This document shows, in pieces, positions 1 to 6,344 of a stretch of 6,344 bases of DNA. Position numbers and translations under genes: made by a program. The DNA is from Microbacterium sp. (GTDB taxonomy: Bacteria > Actinomycetota > Actinomycetes > Actinomycetales > Microbacteriaceae): NCBI GenBank assembly GCA_031286555.1, contig JAITUD010000339.1, positions 1-6,344 of the forward strand, in the 5' to 3' direction. Within the stretch, counting starts at the first letter, position 1, and the number at the start of each line of letters is the position of its first letter. A model generated the notes under the pieces. It was given only the letters and a program-made list of their open reading frames with translations, did no database searches and had not been told where the DNA came from.

Positions 1-446
1 CGCTGACTGAGCAGTGCGGCCGCGGCATCCGGAGCGCCGTAGACGACGAGCGTGAGCGGCACGCCGCGGGGCCCCTTCGCGTCGAGTGCGCGCGTGGCCC
101 GCTGCATCGCGTCGATCGGTCCGGAGCCCGTGGCGGCGAGGACGCCGAAGCGGGACGCGTCCCAGGGAGGGGTGCCCGCCCCGGCCTGCGCCATCGCCTG
201 ATCTGCGGCGGCGATCGCCCAGTGCTGCACCGGGCTCAGCCGCCGTGCGAGCGCCGGCTCGAGGACGGATGCCGCGTCGAAGCCGCGCACTTGCCCGCCG
301 ATGCGCACCGGGAGGGCGTCGAACTCGGGAGAATCCAGGGCAGTGATCGCACTGCGACCGTCCACCACGGCGTCCCAGAGGGCGGGGACGTCGAGCCCAC
401 TCGGCGTGAGAGCCCCGAGCCCGGTGATGACGACGCGGCGGTTCAT
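1..446 (-). CDS. FabF-like beta-ketoacyl-ACP synthase, N-terminal part (runs off left edge)
   Basis: The first 148 residues of a thiolase-fold condensing enzyme are visible. Such enzymes join an acyl thioester to a malonyl-ACP extender by decarboxylative Claisen condensation in the cytoplasm. The start RRVVITGLGALTPSG (residues 3-17) is the classic KAS II opening, LARRLSPVQ (66-74) matches the FabF 'RKEQRKMD' region, and FGVLAATGSGP (100-110) matches the strand before the dimer interface. The ATG at 446-444 is preceded by GGAGG seven bases upstream (454-458), which fixes the start. The active-site Cys and two His lie beyond base 1, so I cannot tell an active ketosynthase from a chain-length factor. 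The segment GAPDAAAALLSQ (137-148) replaces the usual VPN-MAAG-type stretch, suggesting a specialised rather than housekeeping KAS. It lies 130 bp downstream of the adenylating ligase on the same strand, so the two probably form one operon. The family call is firm; the substrate is unknown. Confidence 0.88.
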   Translation of the reverse strand, partial: MNRRVVITGLGALTPSGLDVPALWDAVVDGRSAITALDSPEFDALPVRIGGQVRGFDAASVLEPALARRLSPVQHWAIAAADQAMAQAGAGTPPWDASRFGVLAATGSGPIDAMQRATRALDAKGPRGVPLTLVVYGAPDAAAALLSQ

Positions 447-472
447 GTGCGCACCTCCACTGGTCGCCCCGC

Positions 473-565
473 GGAGCGACGGAGGAGCGGAGACGAAACG
501 TCGTGAGGTGCATGGCGGGCGCGGCGCGTTTCGTCTCGCTCGTTCCTCGCTCGCTCAACGACCGG
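473..565. repeat. Inverted pair of a short dispersed-type intergenic repeat
   Basis: Two related copies face each other between the ligase stop and the ketosynthase ribosome-binding site. On the minus strand, bases 565 to 527 begin with CGGTCGTTGAGCGAGCG and end with GAGCGAGACGAAACG. On the plus strand, bases 473-500 carry a shorter, degenerate copy ending in GAGACGAAACG. The innermost 11 bp (490-500 and 527-537) pair perfectly, and a longer imperfect stem lies outside them around a 26-nt loop. From memory, very similar TCGTTGAGCGAGCG...GAGACGAAACG units are common between genes in Microbacterium-like genomes; I could not verify this. It could act as a processing or attenuation hairpin in the ligase-ketosynthase transcript. 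No T-run follows on either strand, so it is not a textbook intrinsic terminator. Confidence 0.6.
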
Positions 566-576
566 GAAGGCAGCAC

Positions 577-2085
577 TCACAGCCGCACCGCCGTCGAGTC
601 CGGCGCGAGGATGACCTCTGCGGTCGTGCCGCGGCGGATCTTGCCGCCGGCGGTGCGGGGGAGCGCCGGCACGGTGTACCAGCGCCGGGGCACGAACTGC
701 GGCGCGAGTCGTTCGCCGGCCCAGACGCGCAGTGCGTCCTTGTCCGCGTCGACCCCCTCGACCACGAGCGCCACGACTGCACCCAGGCGCGGATGAGGAA
801 GCGCCACCGCGCACACGGCGCCGAGCCCCGGCATCCCGTCGAAGGCGCGCTCGACCTCGGGGAGCGAGACCTTGTGCCCACCCGTCACTGCAATGTCGCC
901 GGCGCGCCCCAGCAGCATGAGTCGCCCGTCGACGACGCGGGCCTGGTCGTGCACGGTCGCCCAGCCGTCCGGCCCGCGCAGAACTTCCGAGGCGGTTCCG
1001 GCGAGGTATCCGTCCGAGCACGCGTCAGCCAGTACCCACAGCTCTCCGACCTCGCCGTCAGGAACTTGCGCTCCGACCTCGTCGCGCACGGAGATGCCGA
1101 TGCCGGCATACACGTCGATGAGGGTGCCGTCGCCGCCGCGACTGTCGCCGATGAATCCGATCTCCGCTGCGCCGTAGTAGCTGATCAGCCGCACCCCGCG
1201 CAGCACGTCGGCGAGGCCGGTGCGGATCGAGACCGGCAGGTTCGCGCCTCCGGTCACCACGAGCTCCAGCCCGGCGAAGGCGGAGGGGTCGCGCCGCGCG
1301 GCATCCGTCAGCGCCTGCACGATCGCGGGAACCGCGACCACGCGTGTGATGCCCTCCTCGCGCACGCGCCCGGCGATCGCCGTCGGCTCGAACGTGTCGG
1401 CGAGATGCGCGCCACCGCCGGATGCCAGGCACTCGATCAGCGCGTACAGGGTGAGGCTGTACGAGAGCGGGCCGGGTGCAAGCGTCGCGACACCGGGCAA
1501 CGGCTCGAGGTGCGCGCTCGAGATCGCGAAGTTCGCGCGGTACTGGGCCCGCGTCTTCAGGAAAGCCTTCGGGTCGCTGGTCGTGCCCGACGAGAACAGC
1601 AGCAGGAACGCCTCGTCTCCGTCGCGCACGGTGGGCGGATCTGCGGGCGCCGCTGCCGCCTCACGGGCGAGGAACCGCTCGAGGCCGATCACCGTGCCCT
1701 GCCACCCCTCCGCGGCGAGGGCGCCCGCGAGTTCGTCGGAATCGCTGATCACGACGCCGATGCCGGAGCGTACGACCACACGCACACGGTGCGCGAGCGG
1801 CCAGAGCGGATCGATCGTCGCCGACACCGCCCGATACCCGGCCAGTCCGGCGACGATGCGCGCGGCGTGGAACGACGAGTCGATGCTTACCGCGGTGATC
1901 GGGATGCCCCCGGTCTCGGGAGCCGGAACGACCGGATGCTCGCCGTGCAGCGCGTCGATGACGGCGAACGTCCGCCGCGACTGTTCGACAAGTTCGCCGT
2001 ACGTGACTACCTGGTCAGGACCGGCGATCGCGATGCGCTCCGGGTGTGCTTGCGACACCTCGAGCACGGTCCGCGTGATCGGCAC
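577..2085 (-). CDS. ANL-superfamily AMP-dependent acyl/aryl ligase (acyl-CoA or acyl-ACP synthetase)
   Basis: This 502-residue protein is a complete adenylate-forming enzyme. It would activate a carboxylic acid with ATP to an acyl-AMP, then pass it to CoA or a carrier-protein thiol. The P-loop/A3 motif is FSSGTTSDPKAF (164-175), with Ser and Ala where Gly-Gly is usual (TTGxPKG). A5 is YYGAAE (303-308), the A7 aspartate lies in VHDQA (D380), the A8 hinge is GRAGD (393-397) followed by GHKVSLPEVE, and the catalytic Lys is K482 in LPRTAGGKIRR. All core motifs are intact and the length fits a class I ligase. The start is GTG at 2085-2083, with a strong GGGGAGG about five bases upstream. It heads a leftward unit with the FabF-like synthase. 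The pairing suggests loading of an unusual starter acid into a fatty-acid or polyketide-like pathway; that is inference. I cannot decide between CoA and ACP as acceptor, or name the acid. Confidence 0.9.
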   Translation of the reverse strand: MPITRTVLEVSQAHPERIAIAGPDQVVTYGELVEQSRRTFAVIDALHGEHPVVPAPETGGIPITAVSIDSSFHAARIVAGLAGYRAVSATIDPLWPLAHRVRVVVRSGIGVVISDSDELAGALAAEGWQGTVIGLERFLAREAAAAPADPPTVRDGDEAFLLLFSSGTTSDPKAFLKTRAQYRANFAISSAHLEPLPGVATLAPGPLSYSLTLYALIECLASGGGAHLADTFEPTAIAGRVREEGITRVVAVPAIVQALTDAARRDPSAFAGLELVVTGGANLPVSIRTGLADVLRGVRLISYYGAAEIGFIGDSRGGDGTLIDVYAGIGISVRDEVGAQVPDGEVGELWVLADACSDGYLAGTASEVLRGPDGWATVHDQARVVDGRLMLLGRAGDIAVTGGHKVSLPEVERAFDGMPGLGAVCAVALPHPRLGAVVALVVEGVDADKDALRVWAGERLAPQFVPRRWYTVPALPRTAGGKIRRGTTAEVILAPDSTAVRL

Positions 2086-2103
2086 AGTGTCCTCCCCGGA
2101 AGG

Positions 2104-2126
2104 CGATCCAGTTCCGATCCAGTCTA
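2104..2126 (-). promoter_or_regulatory. Candidate ligase promoter/operator: 11-bp-spaced direct repeat next to a -10-like hexamer
   Basis: The nine-base word CGATCCAGT (plus strand) occurs twice, at 2104-2112 and 2115-2123, exactly 11 bp apart and so on one face of the helix. On the minus strand the upstream copy overlaps TAGACT (2126-2121), which fits the actinobacterial -10 pattern TAnnnT. Transcription would then begin roughly 30 nt before the ligase GTG. I see no convincing -35 box. The placement would suit a repressor site over the start region, but this is inferred from position and repeat geometry only. Confidence 0.35.
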
Positions 2127-2170
2127 TGACCGCCGATCCCGCGCTCGGTCGTCGTCGCCGACGGTTGCCG

Positions 2171-2266
2171 CGCGCTCACGCATTGATGCGCTGGGAGCAT
2201 CAATGCGTGAGCGCGTCGAAGTGCCTGGCTCACGCTTTGATGCCCGGGGAGCATCAATGGTTGAGC
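2171..2266. repeat. Tandem pair of related hairpin elements (39-bp units, 54-bp period)
   Basis: The first unit is a perfect 19-bp inverted repeat: CGCGCTCACGCATTGATGC (2171-2189), a 7-nt loop (2190-2196), then its exact complement (2197-2215). The second has 16-bp arms (2228-2243 and 2251-2266), also around a 7-nt loop, with three mismatched pairs. Over the 39-bp core the two units agree at 34 positions, and their centres are 54 bp apart. TTGATGC and GCATCAA flanking a loop that ends GGGA are invariant in both. The pair lies between the phosphatase stop and the ligase start, 86-181 bp upstream of the latter. No T-run follows on either strand. It could be a REP/BIME-like dispersed element, a pair of regulator-binding dyads, or an RNA-processing structure; the sequence alone does not decide. 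Confidence 0.8.
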
Positions 2267-2332
2267 GTGCCCGATGTCGAACCAAGGCACGCGAATGCAC
2301 ACCGGAGGTCGCCGGGCTGCGGTGTGCGAGGC

Positions 2333-3001
2333 TCAGTCGATCGTGAGGGTCAGCACACCGGCATCCGCTCCGCCCTCGGCATCCGCCTCGATCCGGATGC
2401 CGGTGAGGTCGGCCACCACGAGATCCGGCGCGAAGGCGGCCGACGCCGCGCCCACGCCGACCACGCGCATCCCGGCCGCCCGCGCAGCGGCGATGCCGGC
2501 CTCGGAATCCTCGAAGACCAGGCAGTCTGCCGGGTCGACGCCGAGCCGGGACGCCCCGAGCAGGAACCCCTCCGGATGCGGCTTGGACGACGTGACGTTC
2601 TCGGCGGTGATGTGCAGGGCGGGGATCTGCAGCTGCGCCTCGTTCATCCGCGCCCGCATCAGGCGAACGTCGGCCGAGGTCACGATCGCGTGCGGATACG
2701 GCAGCAGGTCGTGCAGCAGCTCCTCGGCGCCTGGCACCGCCACGACGCCGGTCACGTCATCGGCCTCCGTGGCGAGCATGATGGCGTTCTCGGCGATGTT
2801 CTGCTCGTGCGGGCGGTCGGGCAGCAGGATCGCCATGCTCTCGTAGCCCTGCCGGCCGTGCACGACCTCGAGCACGCGCGCGGCGTCGAGGCCGTGCGGT
2901 CTCGCCCAGGCCAGCCAGGTCCGTTCGACGGCCGCGGTCGAGTCGACCAGCGTCCCGTCCATGTCGAGAAGCACGGCATGGATGCGGAAGGACTGGGTCA
3001 T
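2333..3001 (-). CDS. HAD-superfamily sugar/glycerol-phosphate phosphatase (GPP/DOG-like, subfamily IA)
   Basis: This 222-residue cytoplasmic hydrolase has all four HAD motifs. Motif I is LLDMDGTLVDS, with nucleophile D13 and acid/base D15. Motif II is VTSAD (T108/S109), motif III is K140 in SKPHPE, and motif IV is VFEDSEAG (E164, D165). A helical cap with HGRQGYESMA (48-57) lies between motifs I and II. HGR in the cap, the TAENV-x-x-SKPHPE segment and FEDSEAGI-AA-AAGM resemble yeast glycerol-3-phosphatase and 2-deoxyglucose-6-phosphatase, so a small sugar- or polyol-phosphate is the likely substrate. I chose ATG at 3001 over an in-frame GTG at 3007: AGGG lies about five bases before the ATG but would abut the GTG. 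It is divergent from gapB with 185 bp between starts, and ends 247 bp before the ligase, so it is probably monocistronic. The exact substrate is unknown. Confidence 0.88.
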   Translation of the reverse strand: MTQSFRIHAVLLDMDGTLVDSTAAVERTWLAWARPHGLDAARVLEVVHGRQGYESMAILLPDRPHEQNIAENAIMLATEADDVTGVVAVPGAEELLHDLLPYPHAIVTSADVRLMRARMNEAQLQIPALHITAENVTSSKPHPEGFLLGASRLGVDPADCLVFEDSEAGIAAARAAGMRVVGVGAASAAFAPDLVVADLTGIRIEADAEGGADAGVLTLTID

Positions 3002-3063
3002 GTACACACCCTAACGGGGCATCCGAATCGGGTTTCTTAACATCTCGTGCGCATCCGACGATC

Positions 3064-3110
3064 TTGAGACCCGAATCCTCAGGGTCTGCGGTATACCGCC
3101 GCGTACCCTG
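3064..3110 (+). promoter_or_regulatory. Overlapping, mutually exclusive stem-loops upstream of gapB
   Basis: AGACCC (3067-3072) pairs with GGGTCT (3082-3087) across a 9-nt loop. CAGGGT (3080-3085) pairs with ACCCTG (3105-3110) across 19 nt that contain a palindrome. The two stems share GGGT at 3082-3085 and cannot form together. TTGAGA (3064-3069) resembles a -35 box, but a TATACC hexamer follows only after 22 bp, and TACCCT (3104-3109) fits TAnnnT without a good -35. If transcription starts upstream this is leader RNA; if it starts near 3116 these are DNA dyads over the promoter. Confidence 0.3.
3088..3099. promoter_or_regulatory. Perfect 12-bp palindrome in the phosphatase/gapB divergent region
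   Basis: GCGGTATACCGC is its own reverse complement and contains the A/T-rich core TATA, rare in this GC-rich intergenic DNA. It lies about 88 bp from both start codons, roughly midway between the divergent genes, and its centre is 32 bp (about three helical turns) from the centre of the palindrome at 3117-3134. The size and symmetry suit a dimeric repressor operator, perhaps serving both promoters; no known binding consensus is recognised. Confidence 0.4.
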
Positions 3111-3116
3111 GAATCA

Positions 3117-3134
3117 CGGGACGGATCCGTCCCG
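3117..3134. promoter_or_regulatory. Perfect 18-bp palindrome in the gapB upstream region
   Basis: CGGGACGGATCCGTCCCG is fully self-complementary over 18 bp. As DNA it could be an operator. As RNA it folds into a 7-bp G/C-rich stem capped by GAUC, ending 52 nt before the gapB start codon. No T-run follows, so I do not call it a terminator. Like the nearby 12-bp palindrome, it has CGG and CCG in its two halves. Confidence 0.45.
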
Positions 3135-3186
3135 ATCCACCCCGCCGCCGTCCCACCCTCCGGCGCGCACGCATGCAAGGACGCAG

Positions 3187-4635
<1,449 letters not shown>

Positions 4636-4636
4636 C

Positions 4637-4657
4637 GGAGCCGCGTCTGCGGCATCC
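4637..4657 (+). other. Short hairpin between gapB and the AlkZ-like gene
   Basis: GCCGC (4640-4644) pairs with GCGGC (4649-4653) around a 4-nt GTCT loop, and GGA/TCC can extend the stem past one bulged A. It starts two bases after the gapB stop. No T-run follows, so it may only reduce read-through or shape 3' processing. The 37-bp gap and common strand still allow co-transcription of the two genes. Confidence 0.35.
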
Positions 4658-4672
4658 GGCATGATGGGCGGG

Positions 4673-5710
4673 ATGAACACGAAACGCCTGCTCGCGGAAC
4701 GGCTGCGCTCGCATCGGCTCACGGCCCCGGCGCGCACCGTGGCGGATGCCGCATCGCACCTGCTGGCGGTGCAGAGCCAGGACTTCGTCGCCGGACGCTG
4801 GGCGCTCGCCGCGCGGACCCGCGGCGCCGTCACGCTGTCGCAGGTGGATGCCGCATTCACCCGCGGCGAGATCGTGCGGGCCTGGCCGATGCGCGGCACG
4901 CTGCACACGCTGCCCGCTCGCGACCTGGGCTGGATGCTCTCGGTGACCGCGGATCGGCAGCATCTGCAGGCGGCGAGCAGGCACCGCCAGCTCGGCATCG
5001 ACGACGCGATCGTGGCGACGGCGGAGCGCGTCGTGCGCGAGCGGATCGACGGCGGCATGACCCGCGCTCAGGCCTTCGAGGCGTTCGAGTCAGCAGGCAT
5101 CGATCCGCGCGATCAGCGCGGCACGCATCTGCTTTTCGTGCTCACGATCGATGGCGTGCTCTGCCAGGGCCCGATCGCAGGCAAGGAACAGCTGTTCGTG
5201 CTCGCCGAGGACTGGATCACGGATGCCGCACAGCCGGACGACCCGCTCGCCGAGCTGTTCGTGCGGTACATCGGCGGTCATGGCCCGGCGGGGGCGGCGG
5301 ACTTCGCATGGTGGACCGGGCTCACGCTCGGCACGGCCAGGGACGCCGTCGAGCGCGGCAGACACCGGGTGACCGAGATCGAGGACGGCCTGTTCGTCGC
5401 GACGGATGCTCCGCGTCGGGCACCGCGTGCCGCATCGGTGCACGCGCTGCCGGCGTTCGACGAGCACTACATCTCCTATGCGGACCGCTCGCCCGTCTGC
5501 GAGCCGGAGCACGCGATGACGGTCGGCCCCGGCAAGAACGGCATGGTGCGGCCCACGATCATCGTGGACGGCCGGGTCATCGGGACGTGGTCCCACGCCG
5601 GGGCCGCGGGCCCCGCTCCGGAGGCGCAGTTCTTCCGGCATCCGTCGGACGAGGTGGCGGATGCCGCGGCATCCGCCCTCGCCCGCTTCGCGGCGTTCCG
5701 CGCCGGCTGA
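4673..5710 (+). CDS. AlkZ/YcaQ-family winged-helix protein (HTH_42), putative DNA glycosylase
   Basis: This 345-residue protein belongs to the HTH_42 family of tandem winged-helix proteins. Its characterised members AlkZ and YcaQ excise alkylated or interstrand-crosslinked bases. Family landmarks in order are LLAVQSQDF (30-38), VRAWPMRGTLHTLPARDL (68-85), FDEHYISYADRS (262-273) and NGMVRPTIIVDGRVIGTW (289-306). The catalytic element is Q34-S-Q36, the QxQ form of AlkZ-like proteins rather than the QxD of YcaQ, so repair or tolerance of bulky alkyl adducts is plausible. The broader family is often annotated only as 'winged helix DNA-binding domain protein'. In-frame ATGs occur at 4661, 4664 and 4673; I prefer 4673 because a G-rich stretch precedes it and the protein then begins MNTKRLLAERLR, but the RBS is weak. 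It follows gapB by 37 bp with no obvious functional link and converges on the RamB-like gene. Confidence 0.85.
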   Translation: MNTKRLLAERLRSHRLTAPARTVADAASHLLAVQSQDFVAGRWALAARTRGAVTLSQVDAAFTRGEIVRAWPMRGTLHTLPARDLGWMLSVTADRQHLQAASRHRQLGIDDAIVATAERVVRERIDGGMTRAQAFEAFESAGIDPRDQRGTHLLFVLTIDGVLCQGPIAGKEQLFVLAEDWITDAAQPDDPLAELFVRYIGGHGPAGAADFAWWTGLTLGTARDAVERGRHRVTEIEDGLFVATDAPRRAPRAASVHALPAFDEHYISYADRSPVCEPEHAMTVGPGKNGMVRPTIIVDGRVIGTWSHAGAAGPAPEAQFFRHPSDEVADAAASALARFAAFRAG

Positions 5711-5734
5711 GGGCGCGGGCCGGGTCAGCCGGCG
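5701..5734. terminator. Shared bidirectional hairpin containing both convergent stop codons
   Basis: CGCCGGCTGA (5701-5710) and TCAGCCGGCG (5725-5734) are perfect reverse complements around a 14-nt G/C-rich loop. The last three bases of the left arm are the TGA of the AlkZ-like gene, and the first three of the right arm are the TGA of the RamB-like gene. The structure is the same on both transcripts and is the only strong hairpin in this 14-bp gap. No T-run follows, as is common for actinobacterial terminators. Termination is inferred from structure and position. Confidence 0.65.
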
Positions 5735-6344
5735 GCGTGACGCTCGAGGAAGTCGTAGACCTCGGTGTCGTCGACGCCGGGGAACGCGCCGCGGGGCAGC
5801 GGCGAGAACATGTGCGTGTGCACCCGGGCGCTCGGCCAGGCCCGGCCGCTCCAGCGGCTGACCTGGTCGGCGTCGGGGCGGCGGCAGCAGGCCTCGTCGG
5901 GGCAGGTCGACTGCGCGCGCGCCGAGGTCTCGCGCCCGCGCCACCAGCGCGCGTCGTCGAAGGGCACGCCGATGGTCACCGAGAACTCGCCCTCGCTCGA
6001 CGTTCCGGTCTGGGTCGCGCACCAGAACGTGCCCGCCGGAGTGTCGGTGTACTGGTGCTGCTCGGTGGTGCGGTTCTGCTGGCCGAACGCCGCGCGTGCC
6101 TGGAACTTGCGGCACACCGGCTGGCCCTCGACAGAGCCGGTGACGTCCATCGGCAGCGGCAGGTCGTCGTTCTCGTAGACCCGGGTGATCGCCCCGGACG
6201 AGTCCACGCGCAGCATGTGCAGACGCATGCCGAGGTGCTCGGTCATGAGGTTGGTCATGCGCAGGGCCGCGGCCTCGTGAGTGACGCCGAACGCGTCGCG
6301 GAAGTCCTCGACGGCGAGGTTGCGATCCTTCTTCGCCTGCTGCA
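5725..6344 (-). CDS. RamB/ScfR-type transcriptional regulator, C-terminal 205 residues (runs off right edge)
   Basis: The visible part ends at TGA 5727-5725 and is open to the window edge. It matches the C-terminal region (DUF2083, short-chain fatty acyl regulator type) of actinobacterial RamB-like proteins, which normally carry an N-terminal XRE helix-turn-helix and a central ImmA/IrrE-like domain upstream. Recognisable stretches are VEDFRDAFGVTHEAAALRMTNL just inside the edge, DVTGSVEGQPVCRKF, QYTDTPAGTFWC, EGEFSVTIGVPF, RWWRGRET and CPDEACCRRP. Several conserved Cys (VCRK, FWC, CPDEACC) could bind metal or sense redox; that is inference. Characterised members such as RamB of Corynebacterium control acetate and glyoxylate genes. 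The DNA-binding domain is outside the window. An internal ATG at 6258 is not the start, because homology continues upstream of it. It converges with the AlkZ-like gene. Confidence 0.85.
   Translation of the reverse strand, partial: QQAKKDRNLAVEDFRDAFGVTHEAAALRMTNLMTEHLGMRLHMLRVDSSGAITRVYENDDLPLPMDVTGSVEGQPVCRKFQARAAFGQQNRTTEQHQYTDTPAGTFWCATQTGTSSEGEFSVTIGVPFDDARWWRGRETSARAQSTCPDEACCRRPDADQVSRWSGRAWPSARVHTHMFSPLPRGAFPGVDDTEVYDFLERHAAG

Noticed and set aside
2171..2266. The tandem hairpins as intrinsic terminators
   Set aside because: No T-run follows either unit on either strand, and the conserved loop and duplicated unit argue for an element or binding site. A factor-assisted termination role is not excluded.
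2171..2266. The four alternating repeats as a CRISPR array
   Set aside because: Units alternate in orientation as hairpins with 7-nt loops; there are no regularly spaced direct repeats with unique spacers of about 30 bp and no cas genes.
2297..2327. Possible terminator after the phosphatase: GCACACC/GGTGTGC
   Set aside because: The stem is only 7 bp around a 17-nt loop with no T-run on the phosphatase strand, too weak to call.
301..2346. Long plus-strand open frame (681 codons) opposite the ketosynthase and ligase
   Set aside because: The translation is Arg/Ala/Gly-rich with no family motifs. It is the antisense shadow of two well-supported minus-strand genes in GC-rich DNA.
1220..3040. Long plus-strand open frame (606 codons) across the ligase, hairpins and phosphatase
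   Set aside because: It spans two real antisense genes and a structured intergenic gap, with low-complexity Arg/Ser/Ala composition and no recognisable domain.
3092..3097. TATACC as the gapB -10 box paired with TTGAGA at 3064-3069
   Set aside because: The spacer would be 22 bp, longer than usual even for MerR-type promoters, so no promoter is called.
3064..3186. N-terminal extension of gapB from an in-frame start at 3064
   Set aside because: The added residues are low-complexity Ser/Pro/Thr/Arg, no ribosome-binding site precedes that start, and ATG 3187 has AAGGA at good spacing.
5090..6115. Minus-strand open frame (341 codons) across the AlkZ-like and RamB-like genes
   Set aside because: It crosses the convergent junction, is Arg-rich and motif-free, and overlaps two genes with clear family matches.

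Overview
The window is about 70% G+C. Its coding sequences favour G/C at third positions, and its proteins look actinobacterial: a long GapB-type glyceraldehyde-3-phosphate dehydrogenase, a RamB/ScfR-type regulator and an AlkZ-like winged-helix protein. Together with a TCGTTGAGCGAGCG...GAGACGAAACG intergenic repeat and a marked excess of the hexamer GGATGC, this suggests Microbacteriaceae, most likely Microbacterium or a close relative. That placement is inferred from sequence character; no search was run. There are six protein-coding genes, two of them cut by the window edges. I see no tRNA, rRNA, CRISPR array, transposase or phage gene.

Left block (1-2335), read leftward: an ANL-superfamily acyl/aryl-adenylating ligase (577-2085, GTG start) is followed by the N-terminal part of a FabF-like beta-ketoacyl synthase (446 to beyond base 1). 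This looks like the start of a lipid or polyketide-like pathway operon that continues outside the window. The 130-bp gap between the two holds an inverted repeat pair. The 247-bp gap upstream of the ligase holds two tandem hairpins (2171-2266) and a short direct repeat next to a possible -10 element.

Middle block (2333-4635): a HAD phosphatase of the glycerol-3-phosphate / 2-deoxyglucose-6-phosphate phosphatase type reads leftward. It is divergent from gapB, a 482-residue GAPDH with a helical N-terminal extension of about 120 residues. Their 185-bp shared upstream region is dense in dyad symmetry: two perfect palindromes and two mutually exclusive stem-loops.

Right block (4636-6344): 37 bp after gapB comes an AlkZ/YcaQ-family (HTH_42) protein with a QxQ motif, a putative DNA glycosylase. 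It converges on the C-terminal 205 residues of a RamB/ScfR-type regulator. The stop codons of these two genes lie in opposite arms of one perfect 10-bp inverted repeat, which looks like a shared bidirectional transcription end.

The window is mostly ordinary chromosomal metabolism with an unusual amount of intergenic secondary structure. I find no clear new multi-gene system inside it. The best lead for one is the ligase/ketosynthase operon running off the left edge.
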